35,071 nt of DNA from Anaerolineae bacterium (GTDB lineage: Bacteria > Chloroflexota > Anaerolineae > B4-G1 > DUEL01): positions 1-35,071 of the forward strand of contig JANXAH010000183.1 in the NCBI GenBank assembly GCA_025062415.1. Direction: 5' to 3'. Made by a program: the position numbers and the translations under genes. The notes below the pieces were generated by a model. It saw nothing but the letters and a program-made list of their open reading frames with translations. It searched no databases and was not told where the DNA came from. Every line of letters starts with the position of its first letter. The first letter of the stretch is position 1. Below are positions 1-8,610 of this stretch, one piece after another.

Positions 1-340
1 CGATCAGCGCCGACTGGAAGTCGGCCTGTGCCGACCTGTGAGAAATGCGTCAACGAAGGCTGACGCCCGGCGCAGAGCGCCCAGGAAGGCCGATTTCCGA
101 TCAGCGCCGACTGGAAGTCGGCCTGCGCCGACCTGTGAGAAATGCGTCAACGAAGGTTGACGCCTGGCGCGAAGCGCCCAGGAAGGCTGATTTCCAATCA
201 GCGCCGACTGGAAGTCGGCCTGCTTTGGCCTTCGGCCAGCGGTCGGCCTGTGCCGACCCGGAGTTTCGGCAGCGGCGAAGGCTGAAGCCCGGCGCAGGTT
301 GCCCAGGGAGGGCTGATTTTCCATCGGCGCCTCCGGCCAT
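1..340. repeat. 97-bp tandem repeat, 2 near-identical copies plus a diverged third
   Basis: Copies begin at 1, 98 and 195, each opening with (c/a)gATCAGCGCCGACTGG or a close variant. Copies 1 and 2 match over their whole 97 bp apart from a few substitutions. Copy 3 diverges after about 30 bp but returns to the same ending (aggctgatttt, about 312-322). Each unit carries a small inverted repeat, CCGACTGGAAGTCGG. A related sequence reappears at about 26127-26268 in front of scpA. Open frames across this block on both strands are repeat-driven, and I regard the block as non-coding. Confidence 0.85.
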
Positions 341-409
341 CGGACGATTCCGGTAGATGGGGCATATCCCTTTTGCAGCGTGTTTCGTCGGAATCGCAGG
401 CCCCCTATG

Positions 410-444
410 CGGCGGCGGCCCGCCCGAAGGGCGGGCCGCCGCCG
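410..444. repeat. GC-rich perfect hairpin with GAA loop
   Basis: A 16-bp perfect stem (410-425 with 429-444) closes on a three-base GAA loop. It belongs to a recurring family in this window of long GC stems ending in GGC-NNN-GCC (also 13790-13826, 16062-16092, 18349-18391). No T-run follows on either side, so it is not an obvious intrinsic terminator. Confidence 0.8.
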
Positions 445-493
445 TAGTCCCCGGAAACGACCAGGAGCCTATGCCGAAGGGAGGGGAGGGATC

Positions 494-524
494 TTGCGGC
501 GGGCGGCAGAATCGCCCGCCGCAA
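494..524. repeat. GC-rich hairpin upstream of the YeiH operon
   Basis: A 12-bp perfect stem, TTGCGGCGGGCG (494-505) with CGCCCGCCGCAA (513-524), encloses a 7-base loop. It has the same sequence flavour as the other intergenic hairpins. It lies about 55 bp upstream of the predicted promoter and may end transcription coming from the left, outside the window. Confidence 0.7.
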
Positions 525-578
525 AATCCCTATGGAAGTCCTCGCCACAGCGAGAAGAGCGTTGCCCCTCTGCCGCCG

Positions 579-607
579 TTGACACCCGGAACGCATTATG
601 CTATAAC
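579..607 (+). promoter_or_regulatory. sigma70-type promoter for the 647-gene operon
   Basis: A consensus -35 TTGACA (579-584) is separated by 17 bp from -10 TATAAC (602-607). The start site would be near 614, giving a leader of about 33 nt. The leader contains a strong Shine-Dalgarno (AAGGAGGGG) just before the ATG at 647. I saw no operator-like symmetry nearby. Confidence 0.8.
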
Positions 608-646
608 GAAACTTGACAAGGGAATCATCCCAGGGAAGGAGGGGCA

Positions 647-778
647 ATGGAGGAGAAGGCGCTCACGAGGCGAGAATCCGCTTTTCTGCGCTTAAGCGAA
701 GACTGGTGGGCCGTCATCATCGGGTTTCTGCTGATCGCCCTGGTTCTCCTGGGCGTGCTGAACCGCATTCCCTGGTAG
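647..778 (+). CDS. 43-aa single-pass membrane protein, detached N-terminal segment of YeiH-type transporter
   Basis: The peptide has a charged N-terminus ([17 protein letters not shown]), the motif [12 protein letters not shown] and one hydrophobic helix of about 20 residues (roughly 22-40), and ends in NRIPW. From memory of the family, putative sulfate exporter (UPF0324/Cons_hypoth698) proteins in many anaerobes begin with a very similar EDWWAVxxG helix fused to the transporter. Here it is a separate gene ending 13 bp before the transporter ATG. It has the strongest ribosome-binding site of the pair, AAGGAGGGGCA before ATG. The likely role is an accessory helix of the transporter complex in the inner membrane. 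The start is well supported; the function is inference from neighbour and motif. Confidence 0.75.
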   Translation: MEEKALTRRESAFLRLSEDWWAVIIGFLLIALVLLGVLNRIPW

Positions 779-791
779 TCCGGAGGGAAAA

Positions 792-1835
792 ATGGCAAAC
801 GCACTCTCCGGATACAGCACCAGAAAGAAGGTTCTCTGGGGGATTGTGTCGGCCCTGATGCTGGCGCTTCTGGCTCTGGCGGTGAACCGCCTGTCGGCGT
901 TGGGCCCGAAGGCGCTGGAGTACCCCCTCTGGGCCGCCGTGCTGGGCCTGCTGGCTAACATCGTCGCCAGTGGACTGAAGGTCAAGGACAAACTGGGCAC
1001 CGTTGTCCGAACCGAACTTTTCCTGAAAGTGGGCCTGGTTCTTCTGGGAGCCAGCGTGAACATCACGGAGGTGCTCAGCGTGGGAGTTCGGGGGCTGGTC
1101 CAGGCCCTGGTGATGGTGACGGCGGTCTTCTTTTTCACCTGGTGGCTGGGCGGGATCCTCCAGTTGGAGAAGAAACTGCGCGCGGTGATGAGTGCTGCCG
1201 TTTCCATCTGTGGGGTCTCCGCAGCCATTGCGGCCGCCGGGTCTATCCTGGCGAAAAAGGAACATCTGGCCTACGTTACCGCGATGGTCATCGTCACTGC
1301 GCTGCCGCTGATGGTGCTGATGCCCTGGATCGCGGCCCTCTTTGGAATGTCTCCCCATTGGGCCGGGGCCTGGTTCGGCGGCAACATAGACACCACGGCT
1401 GCCGTCGTCGGCGCGGGGACTATCTACGGCGAGGAGGCAGTCCGGGTCGCCTCCATCGTCAAGATGGCCCAGAACGCGCTTATCGGCGTGGTGGCCTTCC
1501 TGCTGGCCCTCTACTGGGTGACGCGGGAGGAGCGGATGGAGGCCGGGCGCCCCAGCGCGCGGGTGCTCTGGGACCGGTTCCCCAAATTTGTCCTGGGCTT
1601 CATCCTGGTCTCGGTGCTGGCGTCGGTGGGGGTCTTCACGAAGGCTCAAGTCAAAGACATCACCGCGCTGCGCCACTGGGCTTTCACCCTGGCCTTTATC
1701 GGCATCGGCTGGGACCTGGCCCTTGGCGAATTCCGCAAAGTCGGCCTGCGCCCCCTGGCGGTCTACCTGGCTGCGACGGTCTTCAACACGCTCCTGGCTC
1801 TGGGTGTCTCCTGGGTTCTATTCGGAGGAGGATAA
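792..1835 (+). CDS. YeiH/UPF0324 family putative anion (sulfate) exporter
   Basis: This is a 347-residue, highly hydrophobic protein with about ten membrane helices. Family hallmarks are the conserved stretch LFLKVGLVLLGASVNI (about residues 76-91), the middle motif SVSAAV/CGVSAAIAAAGSI followed by KKEHLAYVTAMVIV, and AGAWFGGNIDTTAAVVGAGTIYGEEA. The length matches the usual 330-350. The start follows CCGGAGGGAAAA and lies 13 bp after the DWW micro-protein, so the two are probably co-translated. The family is usually annotated as a putative sulfate exporter, but substrate assignments are weak; taurine/sulfonate degradation neighbours support sulfite or sulfate export in some bacteria. No sulfonate genes are visible here, so the substrate is open. 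Confidence 0.85.
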   Translation: MANALSGYSTRKKVLWGIVSALMLALLALAVNRLSALGPKALEYPLWAAVLGLLANIVASGLKVKDKLGTVVRTELFLKVGLVLLGASVNITEVLSVGVRGLVQALVMVTAVFFFTWWLGGILQLEKKLRAVMSAAVSICGVSAAIAAAGSILAKKEHLAYVTAMVIVTALPLMVLMPWIAALFGMSPHWAGAWFGGNIDTTAAVVGAGTIYGEEAVRVASIVKMAQNALIGVVAFLLALYWVTREERMEAGRPSARVLWDRFPKFVLGFILVSVLASVGVFTKAQVKDITALRHWAFTLAFIGIGWDLALGEFRKVGLRPLAVYLAATVFNTLLALGVSWVLFGGG

Positions 1836-1850
1836 ACTCCCATCGGGGAT

Positions 1851-2501
1851 ATGCAAATCAGAGATGCGCCAGTGGATAACTCCGGGCAGATGGGTGCTGG
1901 CCCTTTGCCCGTCACGGGGATCGTGCTGGCAGGAGGCGCCAGCCGCCGGATGGGACAAAACAAGGCCTTTCTGGAACTGGCCGGACGTCCGTTGATCGCC
2001 CACGTCCTGGACCGTATCGCAGAGGTCTGCGAAGAAGTTCTGATCATCGCTGGCGATGTTGCCCTTTATGCCAGTCTGGGTGTCCGGGTCGTCCCCGATA
2101 TCTTCCCTGGAGTGGGAGTGCTGGGAGGTCTGCACGCAGGGCTGACGGCGGCGCGGCACGACCTGATTCTGGCCGTGGGCTGCGATATGCCTTTCCTGAA
2201 CCCCGCGCTCCTGCGGGCCTTCGTCGCCTGGGCGGAAGGGTACGACGTGGCTGTGCTCCTACAGGGGAAACAGGTGGAGACGTTGCACGCGGCCTACCGA
2301 CGTACGTGCCTTCCGGCGATGGAGGCGGTTATCCGGGCCGGTGAGCGACGCATTATCTCCTTTTTCCCTTACGTTCGGGTCCGCTATATTGCGCCGGAGG
2401 AGGCCAGGGCACTGGACCCTGATCTTCGGTCGTTCTGGAACGTGAACACCCCTCAGGAGTGGGAGGCGCTGCGGGCAAAGATGGGGATAGAATCCAGATA
2501 G
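1851..2501 (+). CDS. mobA: MobA-like molybdenum cofactor guanylyltransferase / MocA-type NTP transferase
   Basis: The 216-residue protein has a Rossmann-type nucleotidyltransferase fold. The signature LAGGASRRMGQNKAFLEL (from about residue 26) binds the GTP/CTP phosphates. GVLGGLHAGL and AVGCDMPFLNP (the metal-binding Asp of the DMP motif) follow, and NVNTPQEW closes the domain. In the MobA family this transfers GMP to molybdopterin to make the bis-MGD-type cofactor in the cytosol. The relative MocA/YgfJ acts in selenium-dependent molybdenum hydroxylase maturation, and I cannot separate the two here. Start choice is uncertain: the ATG at 1851 has only a weak GGGG 4 bp upstream, and an in-frame ATG near 1890, just before the GIVLAGG core, is a possible shorter start. 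Confidence 0.8.
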   Translation: MQIRDAPVDNSGQMGAGPLPVTGIVLAGGASRRMGQNKAFLELAGRPLIAHVLDRIAEVCEEVLIIAGDVALYASLGVRVVPDIFPGVGVLGGLHAGLTAARHDLILAVGCDMPFLNPALLRAFVAWAEGYDVAVLLQGKQVETLHAAYRRTCLPAMEAVIRAGERRIISFFPYVRVRYIAPEEARALDPDLRSFWNVNTPQEWEALRAKMGIESR

Positions 2502-2544
2502 GTCCGAATGGCGCAGATTCAATTCTCCTTTTAGGAGACGAGCG

Positions 2545-3684
2545 GTGAAGTCCCCGACGCGTGTTCTGGTTGTAGACGACGAACTGGGCATCCGGGAGGG
2601 ATGCCGGAGGGTCCTGGCTCCCCAGGGGTTTGAGGTAGATGTGGCGGAGAATGGCCCTGTAGGCCTGCGCAAACTCCGGGAGTCCCGCTACGACGTTCTC
2701 CTTCTGGATATCATGATGCCCGGTATGAGCGGTATTGAGGTTCTCCGCCAGGCCCGCCAGATAGACCCGGACCTTATTTGCATCATTATCACCGGCTACG
2801 CGACGGTGGAACTGGCGGTCCAGGCCATTCGCGAAGGGGCCCATGACTTCATCGCCAAACCTTTCTCGGCCGACCAGCTTCTCCAGGTGGTCAATCGGGA
2901 ACTGGAGCGACGGGCCCTGCGGAAGGAGGCAGAACGGCTTCGGGCGCTGGAGGAGGAGGCCCGAGAACTGGCCCGGGCGAAGGCGGAACTCCAGAAACTG
3001 GAGGCGGTGGAGGGCCGCTTTATGCTCACCCTGGTCCACATCCTGCGGGCCCCTGTTGCCCTTCTTCAGAACACTATCCAGTTGATCCGAAGAGGCTACG
3101 TTTCTCCGGAGGAACAGGCGGAAATGCTGGAGCGAGCGGAGGTGCGGGCCACGGCGTTGCTGGCGACGCTGGACGACCTTCTGCTCCTGGCTTACCTGAA
3201 GGAGGGAATCGGCCTCAGTCGGACGGAGGTGGTTTCTTTGGCGGAAGTGCTGGAGGGTGTGCTCACAGGGTTGAGGCCGCGCGCCGAGCGACAGGGGGTG
3301 AGATTGGAAGCGGATGTGCGGGATTCCCCTCAGGTTCGGGCCAATCCGGACCATCTCCGGGCCCTGTGGACCCACCTGATAGACAACGCTATTCGCTATA
3401 CTCCTCCCGGTGGTCGGGTGACCGTCTCACTGTGGGCGGACCCGGAGCGCGGCGTCGCCGTCGGCTCCGTCTCCGACACGGGCATTGGTATTCCCGCAGA
3501 CGAAATCCCCCGCGTTTTTGAGGAGTTCTACCGGGCGGAAGGCGGAAGACGGATGCAAGAGATGGGCACTGGCCTGGGCCTGCCCATCGTCCGGCAGGTG
3601 GTGGAAATATACGGAGGAACGATTGAAGTGGAATCGGAGGTGGGGCGGGGGAGCACCTTTCGTTTCACCCTGCCCCTGGGGTAA
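2545..3684 (+). CDS. hybrid response regulator-histidine kinase (receiver at N-terminus), HILRAP H-box
   Basis: The 379-residue soluble protein has this order: receiver domain 1-~120 (acidic pair D11/D12, phospho-acceptor D55 in LLLDIMMPG, KPF loop), a short coiled coil rich in Glu/Arg/Ala (~125-160), HisKA dimerisation helix with H165, and a HATPase domain with N-box (DNAIRYTP), G1 (DTGIGIP), F-box and G2 (GTGLGLPIV). The start is GTG with AGGAG 8 bp upstream. It is a close paralogue of the gene at 6228, with the same domain layout and the same His number. The H-box reads H-I-L-R-A-P instead of H-E-L-R-A-P, so the Glu next to the phospho-His, normally important for catalysis, is missing. It probably works in a phosphorelay with the sensor kinase at 4190. 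Confidence 0.88.
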   Translation: MKSPTRVLVVDDELGIREGCRRVLAPQGFEVDVAENGPVGLRKLRESRYDVLLLDIMMPGMSGIEVLRQARQIDPDLICIIITGYATVELAVQAIREGAHDFIAKPFSADQLLQVVNRELERRALRKEAERLRALEEEARELARAKAELQKLEAVEGRFMLTLVHILRAPVALLQNTIQLIRRGYVSPEEQAEMLERAEVRATALLATLDDLLLLAYLKEGIGLSRTEVVSLAEVLEGVLTGLRPRAERQGVRLEADVRDSPQVRANPDHLRALWTHLIDNAIRYTPPGGRVTVSLWADPERGVAVGSVSDTGIGIPADEIPRVFEEFYRAEGGRRMQEMGTGLGLPIVRQVVEIYGGTIEVESEVGRGSTFRFTLPLG

Positions 3685-4189
3685 GAGACAAAAGTTAGGT
3701 CCGGATGCGCCATAGTTAGTTAAAAATATAGCGTGCGAAGCAGATTTGGAAAATCGGCCTTTTTCAGGAAATTGGCGAGAACGTATCCCCAATCGCCTCC
3801 GGCAGCCCCAAAAGAGCGAAAACATTTTTCGCTGCCGCGGCTTCGCCGCCGCAAGCGAAAAAACATTTTCTTCGGGTCGCGGAAACGGCCAGAGACTTCT
3901 GCAGAGACGCCAAGGCCAAAAGGCCAAAGTTGAAGAGTTGAGGGCAGTGGCTTCCTTTCCGGTGGGGAGAGGGTGCGCTCAGGAAAGCAAAGGGGGACAA
4001 ATGTAGCACAGACCGCCAAGCCTGCGGGGTACAGGCTGACAACCTGCGTTACGTGACCTCCGGGATTTTGAGACGCGCTTTATCCCAATGTTTACCGCCG
4101 GGCAAGATGAAGTTGATCGCCTCACTCCTCCCCGTTGCCTGCCGCTGGGGATGGGGTGAGAAAGGCTGCATAAATACGAGGGAACGAAC
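3685..4189. other. 505-bp gap: imperfect hairpin with A/T tracts, and a dispersed CAGGCTRACARCCTGCG element
   Basis: There is no credible gene; the open frames on both strands lack start signals and protein-like composition. At about 3824-3862 a GC stem closed by CGGC-TTC-GCCG sits between TTTTT and AAAAA tracts, so it could terminate transcription from either side. At about 4031-4060 is an element (ggctgacaacctgcgttacgtgacct) that recurs at 29861-29890 and resembles the array at 27085-27361. Stretches at about 3740-3770 resemble the ending of the 97-bp repeat at the left edge. I saw no confident promoter for the 4190 gene. Confidence 0.6.
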
Positions 4190-6166
4190 ATGAGGGCATT
4201 CTTTCTGCGGTTTCTGGGTGGACGGTTACGGACGGTTCTGACGGTTTCTTTCGCGCTGGTCGCCGCGCTGACCGTAGGGTTGAACGCGCTGGTTGTCTCC
4301 CGCGTCATCAACGATTATCTGGCCTCTGCCGAGACCGAGCGGGTGGCACGAGATATGAAACTGGCCGAGACTTTCTACCAACTTAAACTGGATGAGATCG
4401 CGGCGATCAGTCATCGGCTGGTTCTGGACCAATGGGTGGTGGAGAACTTCCCTGCCGCGGCCCAGGGGGACCCGAAGGCCATCCAGATTATTGACCGGCA
4501 GATTACCAACAAAATCATCATCCTGGCCCTGGGCGGCACCCATCTCATCGCTGTACTGGACACTCAGGGAGAACTGGTGATCGGAAAGGTCCTCTGGCCC
4601 AACGGAACGCTCTCCTCGGCCCTCACCAACGGTCATTTCGGAGACCTGCCCATTGTCCGCACGGTACTGGATACGGGCGAGCCCCAGGCTGCCACAGAGA
4701 TTATTCCAAAAGAGTTCCTGGCCCAAGTGGGACTGGATAACCAGGCCTTTATTCCACTTTTGGAGACTCCGCTGGCAGCCCCTGAACCTTTTGACCCTCG
4801 CGAGGGAACAGCCGGGCTGGCGCTGGTAGGAGTCTCTCCTCTGCGCAACGAATCGGGGCGGCTGATGGGGGCTGTCCTCTCCGCCTATATGTTCAACAAC
4901 GACTACACTCTGGTAGACCGCATCAAGGAGGTCGCTGGGATAGATACGGTCACCATCTTCTTAGGTGACCTGCGGGTTTCCACCAACGTGACCGACGAGA
5001 CGGGACGGCGGGCCATCGGAACCCGCCTCTCCCAGGCCGTCCGGAAGGTCGTGCTGGAGAGGGGAGAGGAATACGTGGGTCGGGCCTTCGTGGTGAAGGA
5101 ATGGTACATCACCCGCTATGAGCCGCTGCGGGATCACAAGGGCAATGTCGTCGGTATTCTGTACGTCGGCGCACGGGAGGCCGCCTTCCGGAGCCTGGTT
5201 CACTCCTTCAACCAGCGGGTTGCGCTGATCGCCGTCATCTGTATCTTGCTGGCAGTGGTCGTCGCGGTTCCCATTGGCTACGTGATCACTCGCCCGGTCT
5301 CCGAACTGGTGGAGGCCCACTGTCGGGTGGCAGCGGGGGATATGTCTGTCCGGGTACAGCCCTACGGCAATGGCGAACTGGCTCTGCTGGGCCGTTCGTT
5401 CAACACGATGGTGGAGAGGCTCCGCCGGACCCAGCAGGAACTGCTCCATAAGGAGAAACTGGCCTCTATGGGGCAACTGGCGGCGGGCGTGGCCCACGAA
5501 CTGAACAACCCCCTGGGAACTATTATGCTCTTTGCCGACGCGCTCCACCGGGAACTTCCTCCCGAAGATCCCCACCGGAGCGACTTGGAGATGATTCTGA
5601 AGGAGGCCAACCGGGCCAAAAAGATCGTCGCAGACCTTTTGAACTTCGCCCGCCAACAGGAGATGCTGGCCCAGGATACCGACCTGCACGCGTTGCTGGA
5701 CCAGTCGGTGGAGAGTGTCCGGTATCAGCCCACCTTTGCAGAGATCCAGATTATCCGGCAGTACGATCCCCGAATCCATCTGATCCGGGCCGACCCCGCC
5801 CAGTTGCAGCAGGTTTTCGTCAACCTGCTCAACAACGCGGCGGAGGCCATAGAAGGGCCCGGCACGATCACCATCACGACCCGTGCGTTGAACGGTCAGG
5901 TGGAAATTTCCATCAGCGACACCGGCTGTGGCATCCCCGAAGAGCATATGGACAAACTCTTCACGCCCTTTTTCACCACCAAACCGCCGGGCAAGGGGAC
6001 CGGTCTGGGTCTCTCCATTGTCTATGGCATCGTCAAGATGCACCGGGGACAGATCACTGTCCAGAGCGAGGTCGGGAAAGGGACCACCTTCACCATCACT
6101 CTGCCGGGAGAATGGGTGGAAAGGACGGAGTGTCCCAGAGTGCCTTCGGGGGAGATGATCGTGTGA
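4190..6166 (+). CDS. membrane sensor histidine kinase (Cache-HAMP-HisKA-HATPase)
   Basis: The protein has 658 residues. Membrane helix 1 lies at about residues 12-34. A large extracytoplasmic sensor region of the Cache type follows (~35-335), ending in the typical [11 protein letters not shown] strand. Helix 2 (~343-365, [23 protein letters not shown]) leads into a HAMP domain ([23 protein letters not shown]). The HisKA box is [13 protein letters not shown] with phospho-His H436, followed by HATPase motifs [36 protein letters not shown]. The start has GAGGGAA 7 bp upstream. Cache sensors bind small extracellular ligands such as carboxylates or amines; the ligand cannot be read here. Its phosphate is probably passed to the receivers encoded on either side. 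Confidence 0.92.
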   Translation: MRAFFLRFLGGRLRTVLTVSFALVAALTVGLNALVVSRVINDYLASAETERVARDMKLAETFYQLKLDEIAAISHRLVLDQWVVENFPAAAQGDPKAIQIIDRQITNKIIILALGGTHLIAVLDTQGELVIGKVLWPNGTLSSALTNGHFGDLPIVRTVLDTGEPQAATEIIPKEFLAQVGLDNQAFIPLLETPLAAPEPFDPREGTAGLALVGVSPLRNESGRLMGAVLSAYMFNNDYTLVDRIKEVAGIDTVTIFLGDLRVSTNVTDETGRRAIGTRLSQAVRKVVLERGEEYVGRAFVVKEWYITRYEPLRDHKGNVVGILYVGAREAAFRSLVHSFNQRVALIAVICILLAVVVAVPIGYVITRPVSELVEAHCRVAAGDMSVRVQPYGNGELALLGRSFNTMVERLRRTQQELLHKEKLASMGQLAAGVAHELNNPLGTIMLFADALHRELPPEDPHRSDLEMILKEANRAKKIVADLLNFARQQEMLAQDTDLHALLDQSVESVRYQPTFAEIQIIRQYDPRIHLIRADPAQLQQVFVNLLNNAAEAIEGPGTITITTRALNGQVEISISDTGCGIPEEHMDKLFTPFFTTKPPGKGTGLGLSIVYGIVKMHRGQITVQSEVGKGTTFTITLPGEWVERTECPRVPSGEMIV

Positions 6167-6227
6167 AGGCGACAGCAGGATCACACATCGGACCCCAGGG
6201 AAGGCTGTATGCCTTTGAGGTGAGTCG

Positions 6228-7364
6228 GTGAACGAACGGCCGCACATCCTGGTCATTGACGACGAGGAGGGCATCCGCGCCGGCTGTCGGCGGGCCCTGG
6301 AACCGGCAGGATACATCGTGGAGACGGCCGCAACAGGGCAGGAGGGGCTCCGTCGTTTCCGGGAAGGAAACTTTGACCTGGTTCTGATAGACGTGGTCCT
6401 TCCTGATATGCGCGGGGTGGACCTCCTGAAGCCCATCCTGGAGAAGGACCCCGACGTGGTCTGCATCATCATCACCGGGTACGCCACCGTGGAGTTGGCG
6501 GTCCAGGCCATCCGGTCCGGTGCCTACGACTTCCTCTCCAAGCCTTTCACCGCCGATGTCCTGCGGATGACAGTGGCCCAGGGGTTGGAGCGACGCCGTC
6601 TCACCCTGGAGGCCAAACGTCTTCAGAAAATAGAGGAGGAGGCACGGGAACTGGCACGGGCCAAGGAGGAACTGGAACGGCTGGACCGGTTCAAGACGAC
6701 CTTTATGTGGACGGTGGCCCACGAACTGCGCGCGCCGCTGAACGCGCTCCAGAGTTTCCTGCTGGCTATCCTCAAAGGGTACATCCCGCCGGAGGAGCAG
6801 CAGGAGGTGTTAGGTCGGGCCGTTCAGCGGGTCCAGGAACTGCTGGACCTGGTGGACGACCTTTTGAAACTGGCAGCGGCCAAGAGCGGGAAGGGGCTGG
6901 AAAAACGGGTGCCCGTTTCCCTGGCCGACGTCCTGGAAAAGGTAGCCCCCCTGTTCCAGAAGGAAGCGGAGGCTAAAGGGCTCTCCTGGAGGTTGGAGGT
7001 CCGTGCTCGTCCGGTGGTCCGGGCCGACCCCGACCAGATGGCCCAGGTATGGAGCAACCTCATCTCCAACGCGGTCAAGTACACTCCGGCAGGGGGGCAG
7101 GTCCGGGTCGTGCTGGAGGAACAAGATAGGTGGGCTATCGGCACCGTAGAAGATACGGGTATCGGCATCGCGCCTCAGGATCGCGAGCGCATCTTTGAGG
7201 AGTTCTACCGGACCCCCCAGGCTAAGGAGGTTGCTCCGCGCGGTACCGGGTTGGGGCTTCCACTGGTGAAACAGATCGTGGAAACCCACGGTGGGAGCAT
7301 CACGGTGGAATCCGAAGTGGGAAAGGGAAGCCGTTTCGTCTTCCGATTGCCGGTTTCGTCGTGA
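6228..7364 (+). CDS. hybrid response regulator-histidine kinase (receiver at N-terminus), canonical H-box
   Basis: The 378-residue protein is a paralogue of the 2545 gene over its full length, with receiver (D11/D12, D55 in VLIDVVLPD), coiled linker, HisKA (H165 in TVAHELRAPLNALQS) and HATPase (SNAVKYTP, DTGIGIA, FEEFYR, GTGLGLPLV). Unlike its sister it keeps the Glu after the phospho-His. The GTG start lies in AGGTGAGTCGGTG, 61 bp after the stop of the sensor kinase, so the two are probably co-transcribed. Tandem duplication around the sensor gene suggests a branched or two-step phosphorelay: the sensor phosphorylates the receiver domains and these tune the attached kinases. No DNA-binding output domain exists in any of the three proteins. 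Confidence 0.9.
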   Translation: MNERPHILVIDDEEGIRAGCRRALEPAGYIVETAATGQEGLRRFREGNFDLVLIDVVLPDMRGVDLLKPILEKDPDVVCIIITGYATVELAVQAIRSGAYDFLSKPFTADVLRMTVAQGLERRRLTLEAKRLQKIEEEARELARAKEELERLDRFKTTFMWTVAHELRAPLNALQSFLLAILKGYIPPEEQQEVLGRAVQRVQELLDLVDDLLKLAAAKSGKGLEKRVPVSLADVLEKVAPLFQKEAEAKGLSWRLEVRARPVVRADPDQMAQVWSNLISNAVKYTPAGGQVRVVLEEQDRWAIGTVEDTGIGIAPQDRERIFEEFYRTPQAKEVAPRGTGLGLPLVKQIVETHGGSITVESEVGKGSRFVFRLPVSS

Positions 7365-7402
7365 GGTGGCCCTCTGGACCCCTCCCCGTCACCTTAGGAA
7401 TG

Positions 7403-7441
7403 AAAAAGAGCGCCAGGTAGTGAGTGCCTGGCGCTCTTTTT
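7403..7441. terminator. bidirectional intrinsic terminator between convergent genes
   Basis: A perfect 15-bp inverted repeat (7403-7417 and 7427-7441) has a 9-base loop. The stem is AAAAAGAGCGCCAGG, so each strand ends the stem with a T5 tract. It lies 38 bp after the stop of the + strand kinase and 14 bp after the stop of the - strand receiver gene, and serves both operons. Confidence 0.93.
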
Positions 7442-7455
7442 GCTCTGGCCCGGTG

Positions 7456-7842
7456 CTACGATGCCTTCCTCCGAAGCATCTCTTCTATCCGCGCCAGCAG
7501 CAGGTCCGGGTCTATCGGCTTATGGATCCACTCGTCCACCGGGATGTACTCGCCCGAAGGGACGATCCCCTGCGCTCGCGCCCCTGTCAGCGACGTCACC
7601 ATAATCACCGGCACATCCTTCAACTCCGGGTCCTGCGCCATCTCTCGGCTCACATCCAGCCCGTCCAGGATGTAGGACATCATAATGTCCAGCAGGACCA
7701 GGTCCGGTTTCTCCTTCCGCATCACTTTCAGCGCCTGCTGCCCGCTGGCCGCCGTGATGACCTCATACCCCTTGCCGCGCAGGATCCGCTTCGTCAAGTT
7801 GACGAAATCCGGATCGTCGTCTACCACCAGGATTTTCGCCAT
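7456..7842 (-). CDS. single-domain response regulator at the end of the hydrogenase operon
   Basis: The 128-residue stand-alone receiver has the acidic triad D8-D9-D10, phospho-acceptor D52 (LVLLDIMM), a switch Thr/Ser in VTSLTG and the conserved Lys in IHKPI. It has no output domain. The start is supported by AAGGAGG 7 bp upstream. It carries an insertion-like stretch after the phosphorylation site (SYILDGLDVSREM) and another before the KP motif (VPSGEYIPVDEW). It lies 48 bp downstream of the cytochrome b gene on the same strand, so it is probably the last gene of the hydrogenase operon. It could receive phosphate from the kinases encoded convergently at 2545-7364, but this is inference from proximity. 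Confidence 0.88.
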   Translation of the reverse strand: MAKILVVDDDPDFVNLTKRILRGKGYEVITAASGQQALKVMRKEKPDLVLLDIMMSYILDGLDVSREMAQDPELKDVPVIMVTSLTGARAQGIVPSGEYIPVDEWIHKPIDPDLLLARIEEMLRRKAS

Positions 7843-7890
7843 TTTCGCCTCCTTGCAACCACAGAGGGCACAGAGGGGCCTTTGTGGTTT

Positions 7891-8610
7891 TTAGTGATGG
7901 GCAGCCTCTCGCTTCTTCGCCTCCCACATTTCCATCGCCCGCTTCGGACCGTAGAACCACTTCGCGTGGTGCTCCGCGGCATACTCCGCCGAGGTCACCC
8001 CGAAGCGCATACTCACCAGCCCGGCCCACATCAGCGGGTGGGCCACTGCCAGGTAGAGATGGACCATCAGCATACAGACCGACACGATCATCGCCAGGTC
8101 GTGGAACACCACCAACCACCGGAAAATCTCCGGCGGAATGACTCCTTTTCCGAACCACATCGGAATACCGGTGATGCCGAAAACGAACCAGGTGACGATC
8201 ATCATCAGGCCATTCAGTTTCTCCCCGGCATTGAAGCGGCCCTGGGGCGGCATCGCCTCGTGCTTGCCCAGCAGGTAGTAGGCGGGAGCGGCCTTGAGCC
8301 AGCCGATGTCTTCTTTCCTGAGTAGAAACTCGCGAAGGTGCAAAATCAGCCGGCGGGGCTCAACGAGATAGTAGACGATGGGCAGCAGGCCGAAAATGAC
8401 CGCCGCAACCCGGTGGACCAGCCGGATAAACAGGCCCGCTTCCCCCTGAGCCAGCGGTTGTAGGAACGGAAAGTACAGGATCATCCCGGTAATAGCCAGA
8501 GGGACAAACGTGGCGGTATGGAGCCAGTGGCCCAACCGTTCCATAAAGGTGTACTTGGGAATCCACTGGATCGTGATGACTTCCGGTCTACCCTTCAGTT
8601 GGACGGTCAT
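7891..8610 (-). CDS. cytochrome b membrane subunit (FdnI/FdoI type), hydrogenase quinone-reducing anchor
   Basis: The 239-residue membrane protein has four predicted helices (about 30-50, 68-88, 133-155, 168-192). Candidate haem b ligands are histidines in helix 1 (GHWLH), helix 2 (LVHRV) and helix 4 (FHDLAMI, MVHLYLAVAHP). The loop GRFNAGEKLN is a signature of formate dehydrogenase gamma subunits. In that family it takes electrons from the ferredoxin-like beta subunit and reduces menaquinone at the membrane. Its ATG overlaps the stop of the ferredoxin gene by 4 bp (ATGA), so translation is coupled. With no formate dehydrogenase catalytic gene in sight, it most likely links the hydrogenase to the quinone pool. 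Confidence 0.88.
   Translation of the reverse strand: MTVQLKGRPEVITIQWIPKYTFMERLGHWLHTATFVPLAITGMILYFPFLQPLAQGEAGLFIRLVHRVAAVIFGLLPIVYYLVEPRRLILHLREFLLRKEDIGWLKAAPAYYLLGKHEAMPPQGRFNAGEKLNGLMMIVTWFVFGITGIPMWFGKGVIPPEIFRWLVVFHDLAMIVSVCMLMVHLYLAVAHPLMWAGLVSMRFGVTSAEYAAEHHAKWFYGPKRAMEMWEAKKREAAHH

Noticed and set aside
1-340. Arg/Ala/Pro-rich open frames on both strands in the left-edge repeat
   Set aside because: They follow the 97-bp repeat, have no ribosome-binding site and no family-like sequence.
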